Shown here: positions 50,571 through 60,391 of the stretch, in pieces
How positions within the stretch are numbered: the stretch's first letter is position 1
Layout of the letters: every line of letters starts with the position of its first letter
Assembly (NCBI RefSeq): GCF_900187015.1
Contig: NZ_LT906479.1
Span: forward strand, 372,001-436,000
Length of the DNA stretch: 64,000 nt
Direction: 5' to 3'
Source: Serratia ficaria
Lineage (GTDB): Bacteria; Pseudomonadota; Gammaproteobacteria; Enterobacterales; Enterobacteriaceae
Notes under the pieces: model-generated
The model's database searches: none
Told to the model about the DNA's origin: nothing
The model's input: the letters and a program-made list of their open reading frames with translations, nothing else
Made by a program: the position numbers and the translations under genes

Positions 50571-51752
50571 TTAGAGGGTAGTTTCATCCCCATGGGACAG
50601 TCTGGTGCGGTCCGATTTGCGATGAAGCAGTAGTGCCGCAACCAAACCAAGCCCTGCAGTTACTGCACCTGCCACGACAACTGCTGGATAATGTAATCCT
50701 GCAGCGATGATGAATCCACCAAGAGCTGCACCCACCGCATTGCCCAGATTGAAAGCACCAATATTCACCGATGAGGCCAAATTTGGTGCACTTTCAGCGG
50801 CTGCCATGACGCGCATTTGCAAAGGCGGCATCAAGGAGAAACTCGTTACGCCCCATAGGAACACGAGTATTGTAGTTGGTACGATATAGGGCATAAATAG
50901 GGCAAAAAGGACAAGTGTTCCTGAAAGGGCGGCGAGTGATATGATCAGTGTCTGGTTGGGGTAGCGATCTGTAAACCGTCCACCGATCCAGTTTCCAACC
51001 GTCAGGCCAATACCATAGGTGACGAGCATGGCCGTAACGAAGGATGTCGATGCTCCTGTCTCTATTCGCAAGATAGGCACAATATAAGTGAAAACCGTGA
51101 ACATAGCGCTTGAGCTTAACACTGTCAGGCCGAGTGCGATCCAGACAGGACGGTGTAGCAGAATTTTTAGTTCAATCAATACATTACTTCCTGCATGTGC
51201 TGGAATAACCGGTAACGTCACCCACAGAGCAGCCATAGTGAAGATGCCAATCCCACTGATCCCCCAGAATGCGGCTCGCCAGCCAAGTACTTCCCCAGTC
51301 CACGCCGCCAGAGGTACACCGACCACATTAGCAATCGTCAACCCCATAAACATGGCGGAAACTGCTGAAGCCTGGCGATGTGCAGGGACGAGGCTAGCCG
51401 CTACGACAGCGCCAATACCAAAAAAAGCTCCATGGTTGAGTGAAGTGATCAACCTGGCGACTAATAGTATTCCATAACTGCTGGAAACTGCAGATAGCAG
51501 ATTGCCTACCGTGAAGATGGCCGCCAATCCGATCAACAGTGTGCGTCTTGGCACACGTCTCGTGAGCAGCGTCATTAGAGGGGCGCCGATCATTACTCCC
51601 AGTGCATAGATACTGATCAATACACCTGCTGTAGGGATGGATATATGCAGATCATTAGCAATAAGGGGCAACATGCCCATGGGGGCAAATTCGGTGACAC
51701 CAATGCCAAAAGCTCCCATGGCTAACGCAAATACAGATGTATTCAATTTCAT
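50571..51752 (-). CDS. MFS transporter, DHA1/AraJ-like exporter
   Basis: The 393-aa major facilitator protein has 12 predicted helices. The start FALAMGAFGIGVTEFAPMGMLPLIA is typical of AraJ/YdhP/PbuE-type drug or metabolite exporters. The loop 2-3 motif MIGAPLMTLLTRRVPRRTLL matches the MFS motif GxxxDRxGRR in a weak form. Substrate unknown. It faces away from the EmrAB-like genes; a 366-base divergent region lies between them. It may be ICE cargo or chromosome. Confidence 0.85.
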   Translation of the reverse strand: MKLNTSVFALAMGAFGIGVTEFAPMGMLPLIANDLHISIPTAGVLISIYALGVMIGAPLMTLLTRRVPRRTLLIGLAAIFTVGNLLSAVSSSYGILLVARLITSLNHGAFFGIGAVVAASLVPAHRQASAVSAMFMGLTIANVVGVPLAAWTGEVLGWRAAFWGISGIGIFTMAALWVTLPVIPAHAGSNVLIELKILLHRPVWIALGLTVLSSSAMFTVFTYIVPILRIETGASTSFVTAMLVTYGIGLTVGNWIGGRFTDRYPNQTLIISLAALSGTLVLFALFMPYIVPTTILVFLWGVTSFSLMPPLQMRVMAAAESAPNLASSVNIGAFNLGNAVGAALGGFIIAAGLHYPAVVVAGAVTAGLGLVAALLLHRKSDRTRLSHGDETTL

Positions 51753-52118
51753 AGACTTCTCAAAGTATGAGGTGATGACACATTCTTGTTCAAGAACGCT
51801 GATATTAGAGGCAACTCAATGCACATTGTGAGTATTGATAATGAATAATTACGGCAAATCGCCAAGTGAAAATAATCACTTATAAAACAATGTGTAAAAT
51901 TTTTTAGTATTATCTATCGTCGTGTAATTAAAGTTTAATTTAAATGCATAACTATGGAATTCACTATTTCATAAATGGATTAATAGTAAAAGTGCGTGAT
52001 GTTTGGCCGCCTGGCTTCAGCGTCCCGTATTCAGGACTCACCGTCACATTTTTCATTATTGTTCCTATTTCTATACACCGATAAGCTTCCCGCGTAACTC
52101 ACTTGGAAGCATGCTGCA
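51753..52118. promoter_or_regulatory. Divergent intergenic region between MFS and EmrA-like genes
   Basis: 366 AT-rich bases with no ORF. It must hold promoters for both directions. Short A/T dyads (for example CACATTGTGAG around 51822) could be regulator sites, but no regulator gene adjoins, so the control is not known. Confidence 0.45.
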
Positions 52119-53264
52119 ATGACTAATGAAGAAAACAAAACCAAGCTCCCATCTAAAAAAATGCGAGCTTTTATGTTCATATTCTCCATCTTTTTGATAG
52201 GGATCGTGGTGTATGCGGTTTGGGAAAACCTGAACGGTCAATCGACGACGACTGAAGATGCGTATGTGGAAGGGAACCTGGTTCAGGTGACAACCCAGGT
52301 TTCGGGGACAGTTACACACATATCAGCAGACAATACGGACTACGTTCAACAAGGAGATAGCTTGGTCACTATCAATCCGGTCGACGCACGTTTAGCGCTG
52401 GAGAAAGCTAAGTCACAACTTGCTACAGCGGTTCGTCAGGTGCGTAACCAATATGCAACCCTCGAAGAACTAAAAGCATCGATTGCTGTTGGCCAAACAT
52501 CATTAGATAAAGCACGTGCGGACTTCACCCGCCGCTCTGGATTACGACAGAGTATTGCTATCTCCGCAGAAGAACTTGCTCATTCGCGCGATGCATTGAA
52601 CAACGCCCAGGCGGCACTGAATGTTACCATTCGTCAATATCAGGCAGCGCAGACCCTGACCCAGAACACAACCTTGCAAACGCATCCTGACGTACTTGAA
52701 GCAGAGTCCGCCCTGCGAGAAGCCTGGCTCGATTATCACAGAACGCAAGTTATTGCACCTGTGGGGGGGGTCGTGGCGCAACGTAAGGTCCAGGTCGGAC
52801 AACATGTGACTGCAGGGGCGTCAATGATGTCGGTGGTCCCACTGGACTCGGTGTGGGTGACAGCTAACTTTAAGGAAACGCAGTTAGGCGAATTAAGAGC
52901 CGGGCATCAAGTGACCCTGATCTCAGATATTTATGGTCGAGACGTACGCTACCACGGTCGGGTTATTGGAATCGAACCGGGTACAGGCAGTGCGTTCTCC
53001 TTATTGCCAGCGCAGAACGCTACCGGGAACTGGATAAAAGTAGTGCAACGCGTTCCGGTCCGAATTACCTTGGATCCCAAGGAATTACGTCAGCATCCTC
53101 TGCGGCCGGGCTTGTCGATGAAAGTCTCCGTTGATACGCGTTCAAAGGGAACTCCGCTATCAGCCTTGCCAACGCGCCGCCAACGCTGGAGTACGCCGGT
53201 GTATGAGCAAGAAGATGCCCAGGCAACGGCGATAATTCAGGAGATCCTGAAGCAAAATGGCTAA
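52119..53264 (+). CDS. HlyD/EmrA-type membrane fusion protein
   Basis: The 381-aa periplasmic adaptor has an N-terminal anchor (FMFIFSIFLIGIVVYAVW, about 19-37), then the lipoyl half EDAYVEGNLVQVTTQVSGTV at about 48-70, a coiled-coil hairpin (about 95-200), the second lipoyl half RTQVIAPVGGVVAQRKVQVGQHV, and a beta-barrel domain with VPLDSVWVTANFKETQL. These are classic EmrA features. It overlaps the following MFS gene by 8 bases, forming an EmrAB-like pump that would use an outer-membrane TolC channel. Confidence 0.9.
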   Translation: MTNEENKTKLPSKKMRAFMFIFSIFLIGIVVYAVWENLNGQSTTTEDAYVEGNLVQVTTQVSGTVTHISADNTDYVQQGDSLVTINPVDARLALEKAKSQLATAVRQVRNQYATLEELKASIAVGQTSLDKARADFTRRSGLRQSIAISAEELAHSRDALNNAQAALNVTIRQYQAAQTLTQNTTLQTHPDVLEAESALREAWLDYHRTQVIAPVGGVVAQRKVQVGQHVTAGASMMSVVPLDSVWVTANFKETQLGELRAGHQVTLISDIYGRDVRYHGRVIGIEPGTGSAFSLLPAQNATGNWIKVVQRVPVRITLDPKELRQHPLRPGLSMKVSVDTRSKGTPLSALPTRRQRWSTPVYEQEDAQATAIIQEILKQNG

Positions 53265-54813
53265 TACATCCTCTTGGCATATTACTCGCCCAGAACACCA
53301 AACACTGCTGCTGCTGACAATTTTTCTGTTGACGACGTTAGAGTTTTTGCAGGCAGGTATGATCGCTTTCGCCGCCGCACCCATTATGGGTGAAACGGGT
53401 AGTTCTCCTGAAGAGTACAGCTTTGTCACAGCGGCTTATGCCTGCGTGGCGATCGTGATGATCTCGCTGCAACGTTGGTTGGTTGAACGTATTGGCTGGC
53501 GAATTTACATTTGGAGCTCATTGGCCATTTTTAGCTTTGGAGCCTGGATTTGTTCACAAAGCGACACCTACCATGTATTTCTGTTTGGCAGGGTAGTTAT
53601 GGCTCTCGGTGGCGCGTCATTTATGACGGGAGCCAGAGTGTTAGTCAACCTGTTACCTCCCAGCCCGCTTCGCTTTACAGGTATCAAAGTTTTTGCCACC
53701 GGGCTTGCGTTGGGCACCGCGTTATCCCCGTTCCTTGCGGCACTGGCCGTTAGTGAAGACACTTGGTCAGCATTGTTCTTTATCCTGATAGCTGTCGCTA
53801 TAGTGACCTTTATGACCGTATCGTTCTGTCTGCCTTGGCAGACACCGCCGCAACAGACCAAAAGCCAGTCTCATCCCTTCCTACTGATGTGGCTTGCGGG
53901 TGGGGCATTCGCTATGTTATGGGCACTACAACGTTCAAACTACAATTTTTTCAGTGACCTGCTGATCCTGTCTGTTATCGCGTTGACGGGATTGAGTGCT
54001 TTAATTTACTTTTTTAACAGCATGGCCCGCTTCCAGGGAGAACCGCTGTTGATGGTGCGCACGTTGTTTGCCAATCGACGCTACATCGTCGGGTTATTGT
54101 TGTTCTCTCTTTGCTATTTGCTGCTGGGGGCCAATAACTATATCATTCCACAAATCCTACAACAGGCTCTGGGATACAGCTGGAGCACGGTGGGGAACTG
54201 GCACGCGCTGGGGCTGTCATCCGCGTTAGTCGCCTGGTTGATCATGGGACGCATTATGCCTAAACGTCCCGCCTCAAAAAAATTCTTTGTGACGGGTTTT
54301 CTCGCGTTGGCGGCCTATGGCTGGCTGATGTCAGGCCTTACTCCCACGGCCAATATCATGACCGATATTTTACCGGCGCTGCTGTGCAACGGTATATTCA
54401 TCATGTTGGTGATGGCCACCACCGCCGTGCATACTTTTCGCGAGGTTCAACACAATGAAACCGTGTTCTCTCATGCGCAGCAGGTCAAAAATATGGCAGC
54501 GCAGTTCTGTATGGCGCTGGGAATTTCGGCGGCGACCATCGGCATGCAGTGGCGTACCACGGTACACTATGCCGTATTAAACACTTACATCAGTGATAAT
54601 AACCCGCATTATACCGATGTAATTGAGCAGGTCAGCGCGCTTTATGCCCGTCAGGCCACTACGGCGGTAGCGGATAATATGGCTTTTGCTTGGGTAGCTC
54701 AGATGTTGAAGCAACAGGCAACATTGTTGGCCGGCCTTGATTATTTTCTGCTTGTCGCCATGATTGGTGTTGTGGGGGCGATGGTGATGGCTATGCAGCG
54801 GTTGATGAAATAG
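53257..54813 (+). CDS. MFS drug transporter, DHA2/EmrB-like
   Basis: A 518-aa protein with about 14 predicted helices. Start: TLEFLQAGMIAFAAAPIMGETGSSPEEYSFVTAAYACVAIVMISLQRWLVERIG, where helix 1 and the LxRxG-type loop resemble EmrB. It is divergent from E. coli EmrB but carries the DHA2 topology and is coupled to the EmrA-like gene. The likely role is efflux of hydrophobic toxic compounds across both membranes together with the adaptor. Substrate unknown. Confidence 0.85.
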   Translation: MANTSSWHITRPEHQTLLLLTIFLLTTLEFLQAGMIAFAAAPIMGETGSSPEEYSFVTAAYACVAIVMISLQRWLVERIGWRIYIWSSLAIFSFGAWICSQSDTYHVFLFGRVVMALGGASFMTGARVLVNLLPPSPLRFTGIKVFATGLALGTALSPFLAALAVSEDTWSALFFILIAVAIVTFMTVSFCLPWQTPPQQTKSQSHPFLLMWLAGGAFAMLWALQRSNYNFFSDLLILSVIALTGLSALIYFFNSMARFQGEPLLMVRTLFANRRYIVGLLLFSLCYLLLGANNYIIPQILQQALGYSWSTVGNWHALGLSSALVAWLIMGRIMPKRPASKKFFVTGFLALAAYGWLMSGLTPTANIMTDILPALLCNGIFIMLVMATTAVHTFREVQHNETVFSHAQQVKNMAAQFCMALGISAATIGMQWRTTVHYAVLNTYISDNNPHYTDVIEQVSALYARQATTAVADNMAFAWVAQMLKQQATLLAGLDYFLLVAMIGVVGAMVMAMQRLMK

Positions 54814-54872
54814 TATTGATGATTGCCATTTCGTTAACGCTGCCGCAGAGCAGGATGTCTGCGGCAGATGCT

Positions 54873-55724
54873 TCACCCGTGACGTGGGGATAGACTGCCC
54901 ATATCGCCATTGCGGTATCGTGTTATGGCAGCTTCTATTTCTTGCTTATTGTTCATGATAAACGGGCCGTAACTGGCAACAGGTTCGTTATTGACCGGTC
55001 CCGCCAGTACCATCAGATGAGAGTCCGTATTAGGTATCAATTTTACCTGAGTGATCTGACGATTATGCAAACCAACTATCCCGGGGCCTTGCAGACGACG
55101 CTGATGTCCATCAACGTTTATCGTCATATCGCCTTTAAGCTGGAAGAATAGGGTGCGCCAGTCTGGCGGAAGCACAAGCTCATCTTCTACCTTATAATAA
55201 CCATCTGTCATCAAGAAAGGTTCAGCCGGTTTAAGCGGGGAAACATATGTTTGATAACAGCCGACTAACAAACGTACTCGGTTGCCATTGTTGCCAATCT
55301 GCGGCGCATCCGACGCATTGAGATGGAACACCTCAGGAGGCAGATTTTTGTTTGTTCCTCTCAGGTTAACAAATAGCTGAATGCCATGGACCTTTTGACC
55401 TGTTTGCACAGGAACCTCATCATGGACAAGTCCATGAGCAGCTTGGGTCCAAATGACATCTCCGGGTTGTGCGATAAAGCTATGCCCCATGGAATCGCGG
55501 TTGAGCATTCCACCTTTGGAATCTTCGAACAGGTAAGAAATGGCAGAAAAACCAGCGTGTGGGTGAGGCGCAAAGGTAGGGCCACTCATCAGAAAATGAT
55601 CGAGCCCCATGACTGGGTTCATAAATTTATCCAGTTGCTCGATATCAATGCGGGCTGCAGAAAAATGACTGCTGAGCATTTGCATCTCCATAGGAGTTAC
55701 GTTAGAAAATGAAATTTTCATCAT
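54873..55724 (-). CDS. Pirin family protein
   Basis: The 283-aa bicupin has the metal-binding HxH in FAPHPHAGFSAISY (about 52-65) and the second site in AAHGLVHDEVP (His and Glu). The C-terminal cupin contains YGPFIMNNKQEIEAAITRYRNG, typical of pirins. Pirins of this type are non-heme iron proteins, some with quercetinase activity; here a redox or stress role is inferred. A LysR gene reads divergently from a 100-base gap. Confidence 0.9.
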   Translation of the reverse strand: MMKISFSNVTPMEMQMLSSHFSAARIDIEQLDKFMNPVMGLDHFLMSGPTFAPHPHAGFSAISYLFEDSKGGMLNRDSMGHSFIAQPGDVIWTQAAHGLVHDEVPVQTGQKVHGIQLFVNLRGTNKNLPPEVFHLNASDAPQIGNNGNRVRLLVGCYQTYVSPLKPAEPFLMTDGYYKVEDELVLPPDWRTLFFQLKGDMTINVDGHQRRLQGPGIVGLHNRQITQVKLIPNTDSHLMVLAGPVNNEPVASYGPFIMNNKQEIEAAITRYRNGDMGSLSPRHG

Positions 55725-55824
55725 TGTCCTTTCTTTAATATTTGAGAGTTATAATTTTAACGGTATTGTTATATTTTTAAATAAACAATTATGTGACGCA
55801 GGATCTCAAAGACAGGACAAGACC

Positions 55825-56748
55825 ATGGATTTTAACGATATCTATTATTTTTATCTGGTCGCGGAAAATAAAGGTTATGCTGCTGCAGAAAGGCAGTCAG
55901 GGTTAACGAAGTCTTTATTAAGTCGTCGCGTCGCGCAGCTTGAGGAGCGGCTAAATGTGCGTCTTATTCAGAGAAACTCGCGTAGTTTTGCCTTGACGGC
56001 GGCAGGCCGCGTATTGCACCTGCATGCCATTGATATGGTGAAGGAGGGAACTGCGGCCTATGACTCGTTATCTGCTTTAACGTCTGAGCCTAATGGTTTG
56101 ATTCGTGTCAGCTCACCCACAGTCTTAGCGCAATACCATTTGGCCGCTATTTTGCCTGGGTTCATGACCCTCTATCCCCAAGTCCGCGTCACTATTGATG
56201 CGACCGACAGACCTGTTCAAGTAATTGAAGAACGTATGGATTTGGTTCTGCGCGCCAGAAAACGTATTGACGATGAGCCCGGTCTGATTGCTCGACCGTT
56301 GGCGACTAGTCGCCTGATCCTAGTCGCAAGTCCTGGGTTCCTCGAGCAACACGGAGTACCGGAGTCGCCCGCTCAATTGGCGAATATGGGAACGCTGAGT
56401 TCAGTGCTCGACCGTTTTGAAGGTGTACAAAAATGGGAGCTGACCAATAATAACACTGGGGAAATTTTAACAATAAATCATACCCCTTTGTTATTTTGCT
56501 TAAACCCGCGTGTTCAATTAGAAGCCGTAATACATGGGATTGGCATAGGGCTGATACCCGACGTCATCGCTTATCAGTCAATGCAGGAGAGAAAGATAGT
56601 TCAAGTGTTAACACCTTGGGCTACTCATAATCATATTATTCATGCCATATTCCCTAGCCGGAAAAATATGAACCCCGCAGTCAGGGCGTTTTTAGATTAT
56701 CTTATCGTCCACTTGCCTGAAACACTTCGGACACCTAAACTAAATTAA
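55825..56748 (+). CDS. LysR-family transcriptional regulator (divergent from pirin)
   Basis: The 307-aa regulator has an HTH at about 1-60 (MDFNDIYYFYLVAENKGYAAAERQSGLTKSLLSRRVAQLEERL) and the LTAAG turn, then the effector-binding domain. It should bind in the 100-base gap to the pirin gene and control it in response to an unknown ligand. The gene is single, followed by a 160-base gap to the isochorismatase gene (convergent). Confidence 0.9.
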   Translation: MDFNDIYYFYLVAENKGYAAAERQSGLTKSLLSRRVAQLEERLNVRLIQRNSRSFALTAAGRVLHLHAIDMVKEGTAAYDSLSALTSEPNGLIRVSSPTVLAQYHLAAILPGFMTLYPQVRVTIDATDRPVQVIEERMDLVLRARKRIDDEPGLIARPLATSRLILVASPGFLEQHGVPESPAQLANMGTLSSVLDRFEGVQKWELTNNNTGEILTINHTPLLFCLNPRVQLEAVIHGIGIGLIPDVIAYQSMQERKIVQVLTPWATHNHIIHAIFPSRKNMNPAVRAFLDYLIVHLPETLRTPKLN

Positions 56749-56908
56749 AAAAACAGCTCAGTTTATATGCGAGATAATAGTCATTCTGTGGTGGGGAAAT
56801 AATCGGAGTTGATTTTTAACGTTATAATATCATCAGGGGCAATTCCTATTCGGAATCACCCCTGATATTTACCTGTATCGTTGAAGTTACGGAGGCCTAA
56901 TTCCGCTC

Positions 56909-57514
56909 TCAGGCAATGCCGGCACCCAAAGCTGGGAATACATCGCTGAACAACAAACCGATCAACTGTTGACCAACAGGGGTTGACCAGTCATCGCCGA
57001 TTTCAGCCATCAGCGTATTGGTGGCGGTGAGCACAACCCCTGCATCATGCATACGCTGGCGGGCGAATTCTTCGGAAAGATCGCTCGGCGAACCAGAAGC
57101 ATCCATAACCGCTTGTACGGCAAACCCTTCAAGTGCAGCATCAATGGCTGGGAAAATCAGGCAAACGTCAGTCGTTACACCGGCCATGATCAGATTCTTG
57201 CGACCGGTAGCGAGCACCGCATTGCGGAAGTCAGGATAAGCCCATGCATTGACCACGCCAGGACGTTTGATTCGAGCTGCATGCGCATCAGGTAAGATTG
57301 CGGCAATTTCAGGTAAAATCGGGCCCTGGGCGTGGTCTTCCTGGCTGGAAGTGATCACAACCGGCATGTTGAGTATTTTCGCCATTTTTGCCAGCGCAAT
57401 TGATTGTTTGGCGGCAAATTCGCGATCGATATTTTTGATCAGTTGCATGGTACCGACCTGATGGTCGATCAGTAGCAACGCGGAGTTTTCGGCAGTAAAA
57501 CGATTGGCAGTCAT
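56909..57514 (-). CDS. Isochorismatase-family cysteine hydrolase (YcaC-like)
   Basis: A 201-aa protein. The catalytic triad of the family is visible as Asp17 in LLLIDHQVG, Lys83 in RIKRPGVVNAW and Cys118 in GVTTDVCLIFPA. Sequence and length fit the YcaC branch, whose natural substrates are unknown. It lies 86 bases from the OYE gene in the same direction and could be co-transcribed with it under the LysR at 58823. Confidence 0.88.
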   Translation of the reverse strand: MTANRFTAENSALLLIDHQVGTMQLIKNIDREFAAKQSIALAKMAKILNMPVVITSSQEDHAQGPILPEIAAILPDAHAARIKRPGVVNAWAYPDFRNAVLATGRKNLIMAGVTTDVCLIFPAIDAALEGFAVQAVMDASGSPSDLSEEFARQRMHDAGVVLTATNTLMAEIGDDWSTPVGQQLIGLLFSDVFPALGAGIA

Positions 57515-57600
57515 ATAAAGTCCTTATTTCTTTTGATTTAATAAGGCTTGCTAAAACGCATGCCCATGATGTTGCCCTAAAGGGCGCTTAACGTGATGCA

Positions 57601-58671
57601 TCAAACGTTGTTGGTTGTTGGCAGAAATGGGTAGTCGATATACCCTTCGGCTCCTGGGCTGTAGAACGTCGATTTGTCTGCGACATTCAACGCTGCACTT
57701 TGATGGTAGCGTGCTACTAAATCTGGGTTGGCCAAGAAGGCCGAACCAAATACAACGGCGTCGGCCTGGCCATCGTTCAGTAAGGATTCAGCCGTATCTT
57801 TGTCGAGCCCGCTGCCGATGAGATAAGCACCGTTGAAGCGAGGGCGCAGTAAAACGTGATAGTCCACAGCGGTGCCAAACAGCGCGACATGCAGGTAGGC
57901 AAGATTGAGACCCTGCAGGTTTTCGACCAAATACTCATAGGTTTCTTGAGGGTTTGTGTCTGTGATACTGTTGAAGTTCATTTCCGGTGAAATCTTAATG
58001 CCAACACGTTCGCCGCCGGCTTCGGCAACCATGGCTGCCAGCACTTCCAGCACAAAACGAGCGCGGCCTTCAACAGAACCGCCATATTTATCACTGCGTT
58101 GGTTGCTACCGGATGATAAGAACTGTTCTGGCAAATAACCGGAGGCTGCATGCAGTTCAACACCATCAAAACCAGCCTCAAGAGCTCGCCGTGTTGCCTG
58201 ACGATAATTGTCGACCACGTCGGCAATCTCTGCCACGCTTAGTGCATGTGGCACCACAAAATCCATCAGACCGCTATTAGTCCATGCCTGACCTTCAGGT
58301 TTGATGGCTGAAGGGGCGACTGGCCGCGCATTTTCCGGCAGTAGGGAAGGGTGTGAAACCCGGCCACAGTGCATCAGTTGCATAAAGATACGGCCACCGC
58401 GCGCATGCACCTCTGATGTCACTTTTTGCCAAGCAGCGATCTGCGCCTCAGTTTCAATCCCTGGAGAACGAACGTACCCTTTACCCATGGCGGCGGGAAA
58501 CACACCTTCGGTGATGATCATGCCGGCAGTGGCACGTTGTCCATAGTAGATCGGGACCAATTCGCTGGGCACTCCAGCGTCATCGGCGCGGGAACGGGTC
58601 ATGGGGGCCATGACAAGGCGGTTAGGTAAAACGTACGATCCAATACGGACAGGCGTAAATAACTGATTCAT
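57601..58671 (-). CDS. Old yellow enzyme-type flavin oxidoreductase (NemA-like)
   Basis: The 356-aa TIM-barrel FMN reductase would use NAD(P)H to reduce activated alkenes, maleimides or nitro compounds. The start MNQLFTPVRIGSYVLPNRLVMAPMTRSRA, QLMHCGRVSHPS and SNQRSDKYGGSVEGRARF are typical of the NemA group. The ligand-binding pair usually reads HxxN or HxxH; here it is LHAASGYL (His174, Ser177), so the second residue is Ser. Tyr179 is kept. It is divergent from a LysR gene, with a 151-base gap. Detoxification is a likely role. Confidence 0.9.
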   Translation of the reverse strand: MNQLFTPVRIGSYVLPNRLVMAPMTRSRADDAGVPSELVPIYYGQRATAGMIITEGVFPAAMGKGYVRSPGIETEAQIAAWQKVTSEVHARGGRIFMQLMHCGRVSHPSLLPENARPVAPSAIKPEGQAWTNSGLMDFVVPHALSVAEIADVVDNYRQATRRALEAGFDGVELHAASGYLPEQFLSSGSNQRSDKYGGSVEGRARFVLEVLAAMVAEAGGERVGIKISPEMNFNSITDTNPQETYEYLVENLQGLNLAYLHVALFGTAVDYHVLLRPRFNGAYLIGSGLDKDTAESLLNDGQADAVVFGSAFLANPDLVARYHQSAALNVADKSTFYSPGAEGYIDYPFLPTTNNV

Positions 58672-58822
58672 TTTTATACCTTTTACTGTGACTTTTAACA
58701 GCCGCTGACAGTGGCTTGCTTGCGCTTTGTGCTGTTATCGTGATGTATTAATCATCAATCAAAACGCACTAGGGATAAATATGCTAAAGTGATAAACATT
58801 GATCCATCATTGGGATAATGGA

Positions 58823-59710
58823 ATGGAACACTTGAATGATATGGCGCTGTTCGTCGAGGTCGTTAAGGCGATGAGTTTTCGTCGTGCTTCAGAGGCGATT
58901 GCAATCCCAACCTCGACGCTTTCGCGCAGGATCAGCTCACTGGAGAAAGCCATCGGGCTGCGTCTTTTGCATCGCACCACGCGCAAGATTGAGCTGACGG
59001 AAGCAGGGATTATTTACTACGATCGTTGCCGCCGTATTATAGAAGAGGCTCGTCTGGCACATGAACAGTTAGGAGAGATGCTAGCGCAACCCACCGGGGT
59101 GTTACGTGCTTCATTACCAGTTGATTTTGCCGTTATTTATATGTCAGCCCTGATTGCCGAATTTTCCCAACAATACCCTGGTATTAGCTTTGAGTTTGAC
59201 CTGACTCCACGCAGAGTTGATCTAGTCACAGAACCTTTCGATATCGCGATACGTATGGGAGAACAGCCAGACTCTAATTTGATTGCCCGGCAACTCGCCA
59301 CTTTACCGACCTACCTGTATGCATCGCCAAAATACTTGGAAAATGCTTCTGAACTTCAGCACCCCGACGATCTTATACGACATGAGTGCCTGGGATTTCC
59401 CAAGAGTGGTCAATGGGTATTGCATCAAGATTCGGAAATGACTGAAGTCGCTGTCAGCGGGAGGTTTGCGCTTAATAGTGTAGGTATGATTAGGCGTTTG
59501 GCCAGCCTTGCTCTGGGGATCGTATTGTTGCCAGCACAGGTGGCGGCAGAAGAAGTGGCACAGGGAAGATTGATTCAGGTATTGCCACAATGGCAAGGCA
59601 ATACGATCCCTGTATATGCCCTTACAGAGACCCGGCTATTGCCCGCAAAAACCCAACGATTTATCGAGTTTCTGCGTGAGAGATTGGGGAATAGCAAAAC
59701 AACGACGTGA
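58823..59710 (+). CDS. LysR-family transcriptional regulator (divergent from OYE)
   Basis: The 295-aa regulator starts best at ATG 58823 (MEHLNDMALFVEVVKAMSF), the usual length of this group; a TTG at 58799 is in frame but poor. The HTH FRRASEAIAIPTSTLSRRISSLE (about 19-41) and the effector domain are complete. It probably controls the divergent OYE/isochorismatase genes, as in many LysR-oxidoreductase pairs. Confidence 0.9.
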   Translation: MEHLNDMALFVEVVKAMSFRRASEAIAIPTSTLSRRISSLEKAIGLRLLHRTTRKIELTEAGIIYYDRCRRIIEEARLAHEQLGEMLAQPTGVLRASLPVDFAVIYMSALIAEFSQQYPGISFEFDLTPRRVDLVTEPFDIAIRMGEQPDSNLIARQLATLPTYLYASPKYLENASELQHPDDLIRHECLGFPKSGQWVLHQDSEMTEVAVSGRFALNSVGMIRRLASLALGIVLLPAQVAAEEVAQGRLIQVLPQWQGNTIPVYALTETRLLPAKTQRFIEFLRERLGNSKTTT

Positions 59711-59730
59711 GTCTCCTGATTATAATCAAT

Positions 59731-59785
59731 TTATAATACCCATATCGGCTGAGGGATCCCCACTAATCAGTGTTAATAAATCAAC
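59731..59785 (+). repeat. Left copy of a long inverted repeat bounding the rhlA-like unit
   Basis: The core 59749-59785 (CTGAGGGATCCCCACTAATC, then AGTGTTAATAAATCAAC) matches the reverse complement of 62974-63010 with one internal mismatch and one end mismatch. Outside the core a weaker match (TATAATACC...) extends to about 59731. It starts 21 bases after the LysR stop. Confidence 0.8.
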
Positions 59786-60391
59786 ACTATATTTCGGTAA
59801 ACTTTGGCTTAGTGGATAAGAACAGCATCCAGTGTTCGTTTGAAAATTAGCGGAGAATGGCGTAAGACGCTATCCGCTAATATCAGATACGAAATTGCTC
59901 GCCTTTATTTCAGGCTATTGGCCTGATACATCAGATGTAGTCTTTTATTTTCAGCGTGATAATCCAGCAAGCTCATCATGCAAAGACGTATTGCTCAACA
60001 GGTGGTCATCCGTTTTATCTGGTTTTTAACCTGTGCAGAGCCTGGGAGATAGAGTCCGGTACTCGTTAGTGTGAGTGAAATGGAGTCAGAGCGCCCGTAA
60101 AAACTTCGGGCATAATACGAGTATAGGCATAGAGGTGAACTCATTGAATTTGTTAGCACGATTAGTAGGTCACAAAACTCTATGCTTGTTTTTGTTCTGG
60201 GGATTCCTCTGGAGGAGATATGAATTTCATCATCCGTCATTATTGCTCAAGTATATACTTGCCGGTAGTTCACCATAGTTGAATGCAAGAGTAGTGGTGG
60301 CGTACAGGGACACAAAAATGCTAATGCCTATGACTGTTAGACCAGCCGCCACTATAATTTAGTACAGCCAAATTAGCGAGATTTGAAAACC
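59786..60391. other. Non-coding region inside the inverted-repeat unit
   Basis: No convincing gene. An 8-bp hairpin stem TTAGCGGA (59847-59854)/TCCGCTAA (59873-59880) with an inner CGT/ACG pair lies near its left end and could be a terminator or part of a lost element. The 3' side is the downstream flank of the minus-strand rhlA-like gene. Confidence 0.5.
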
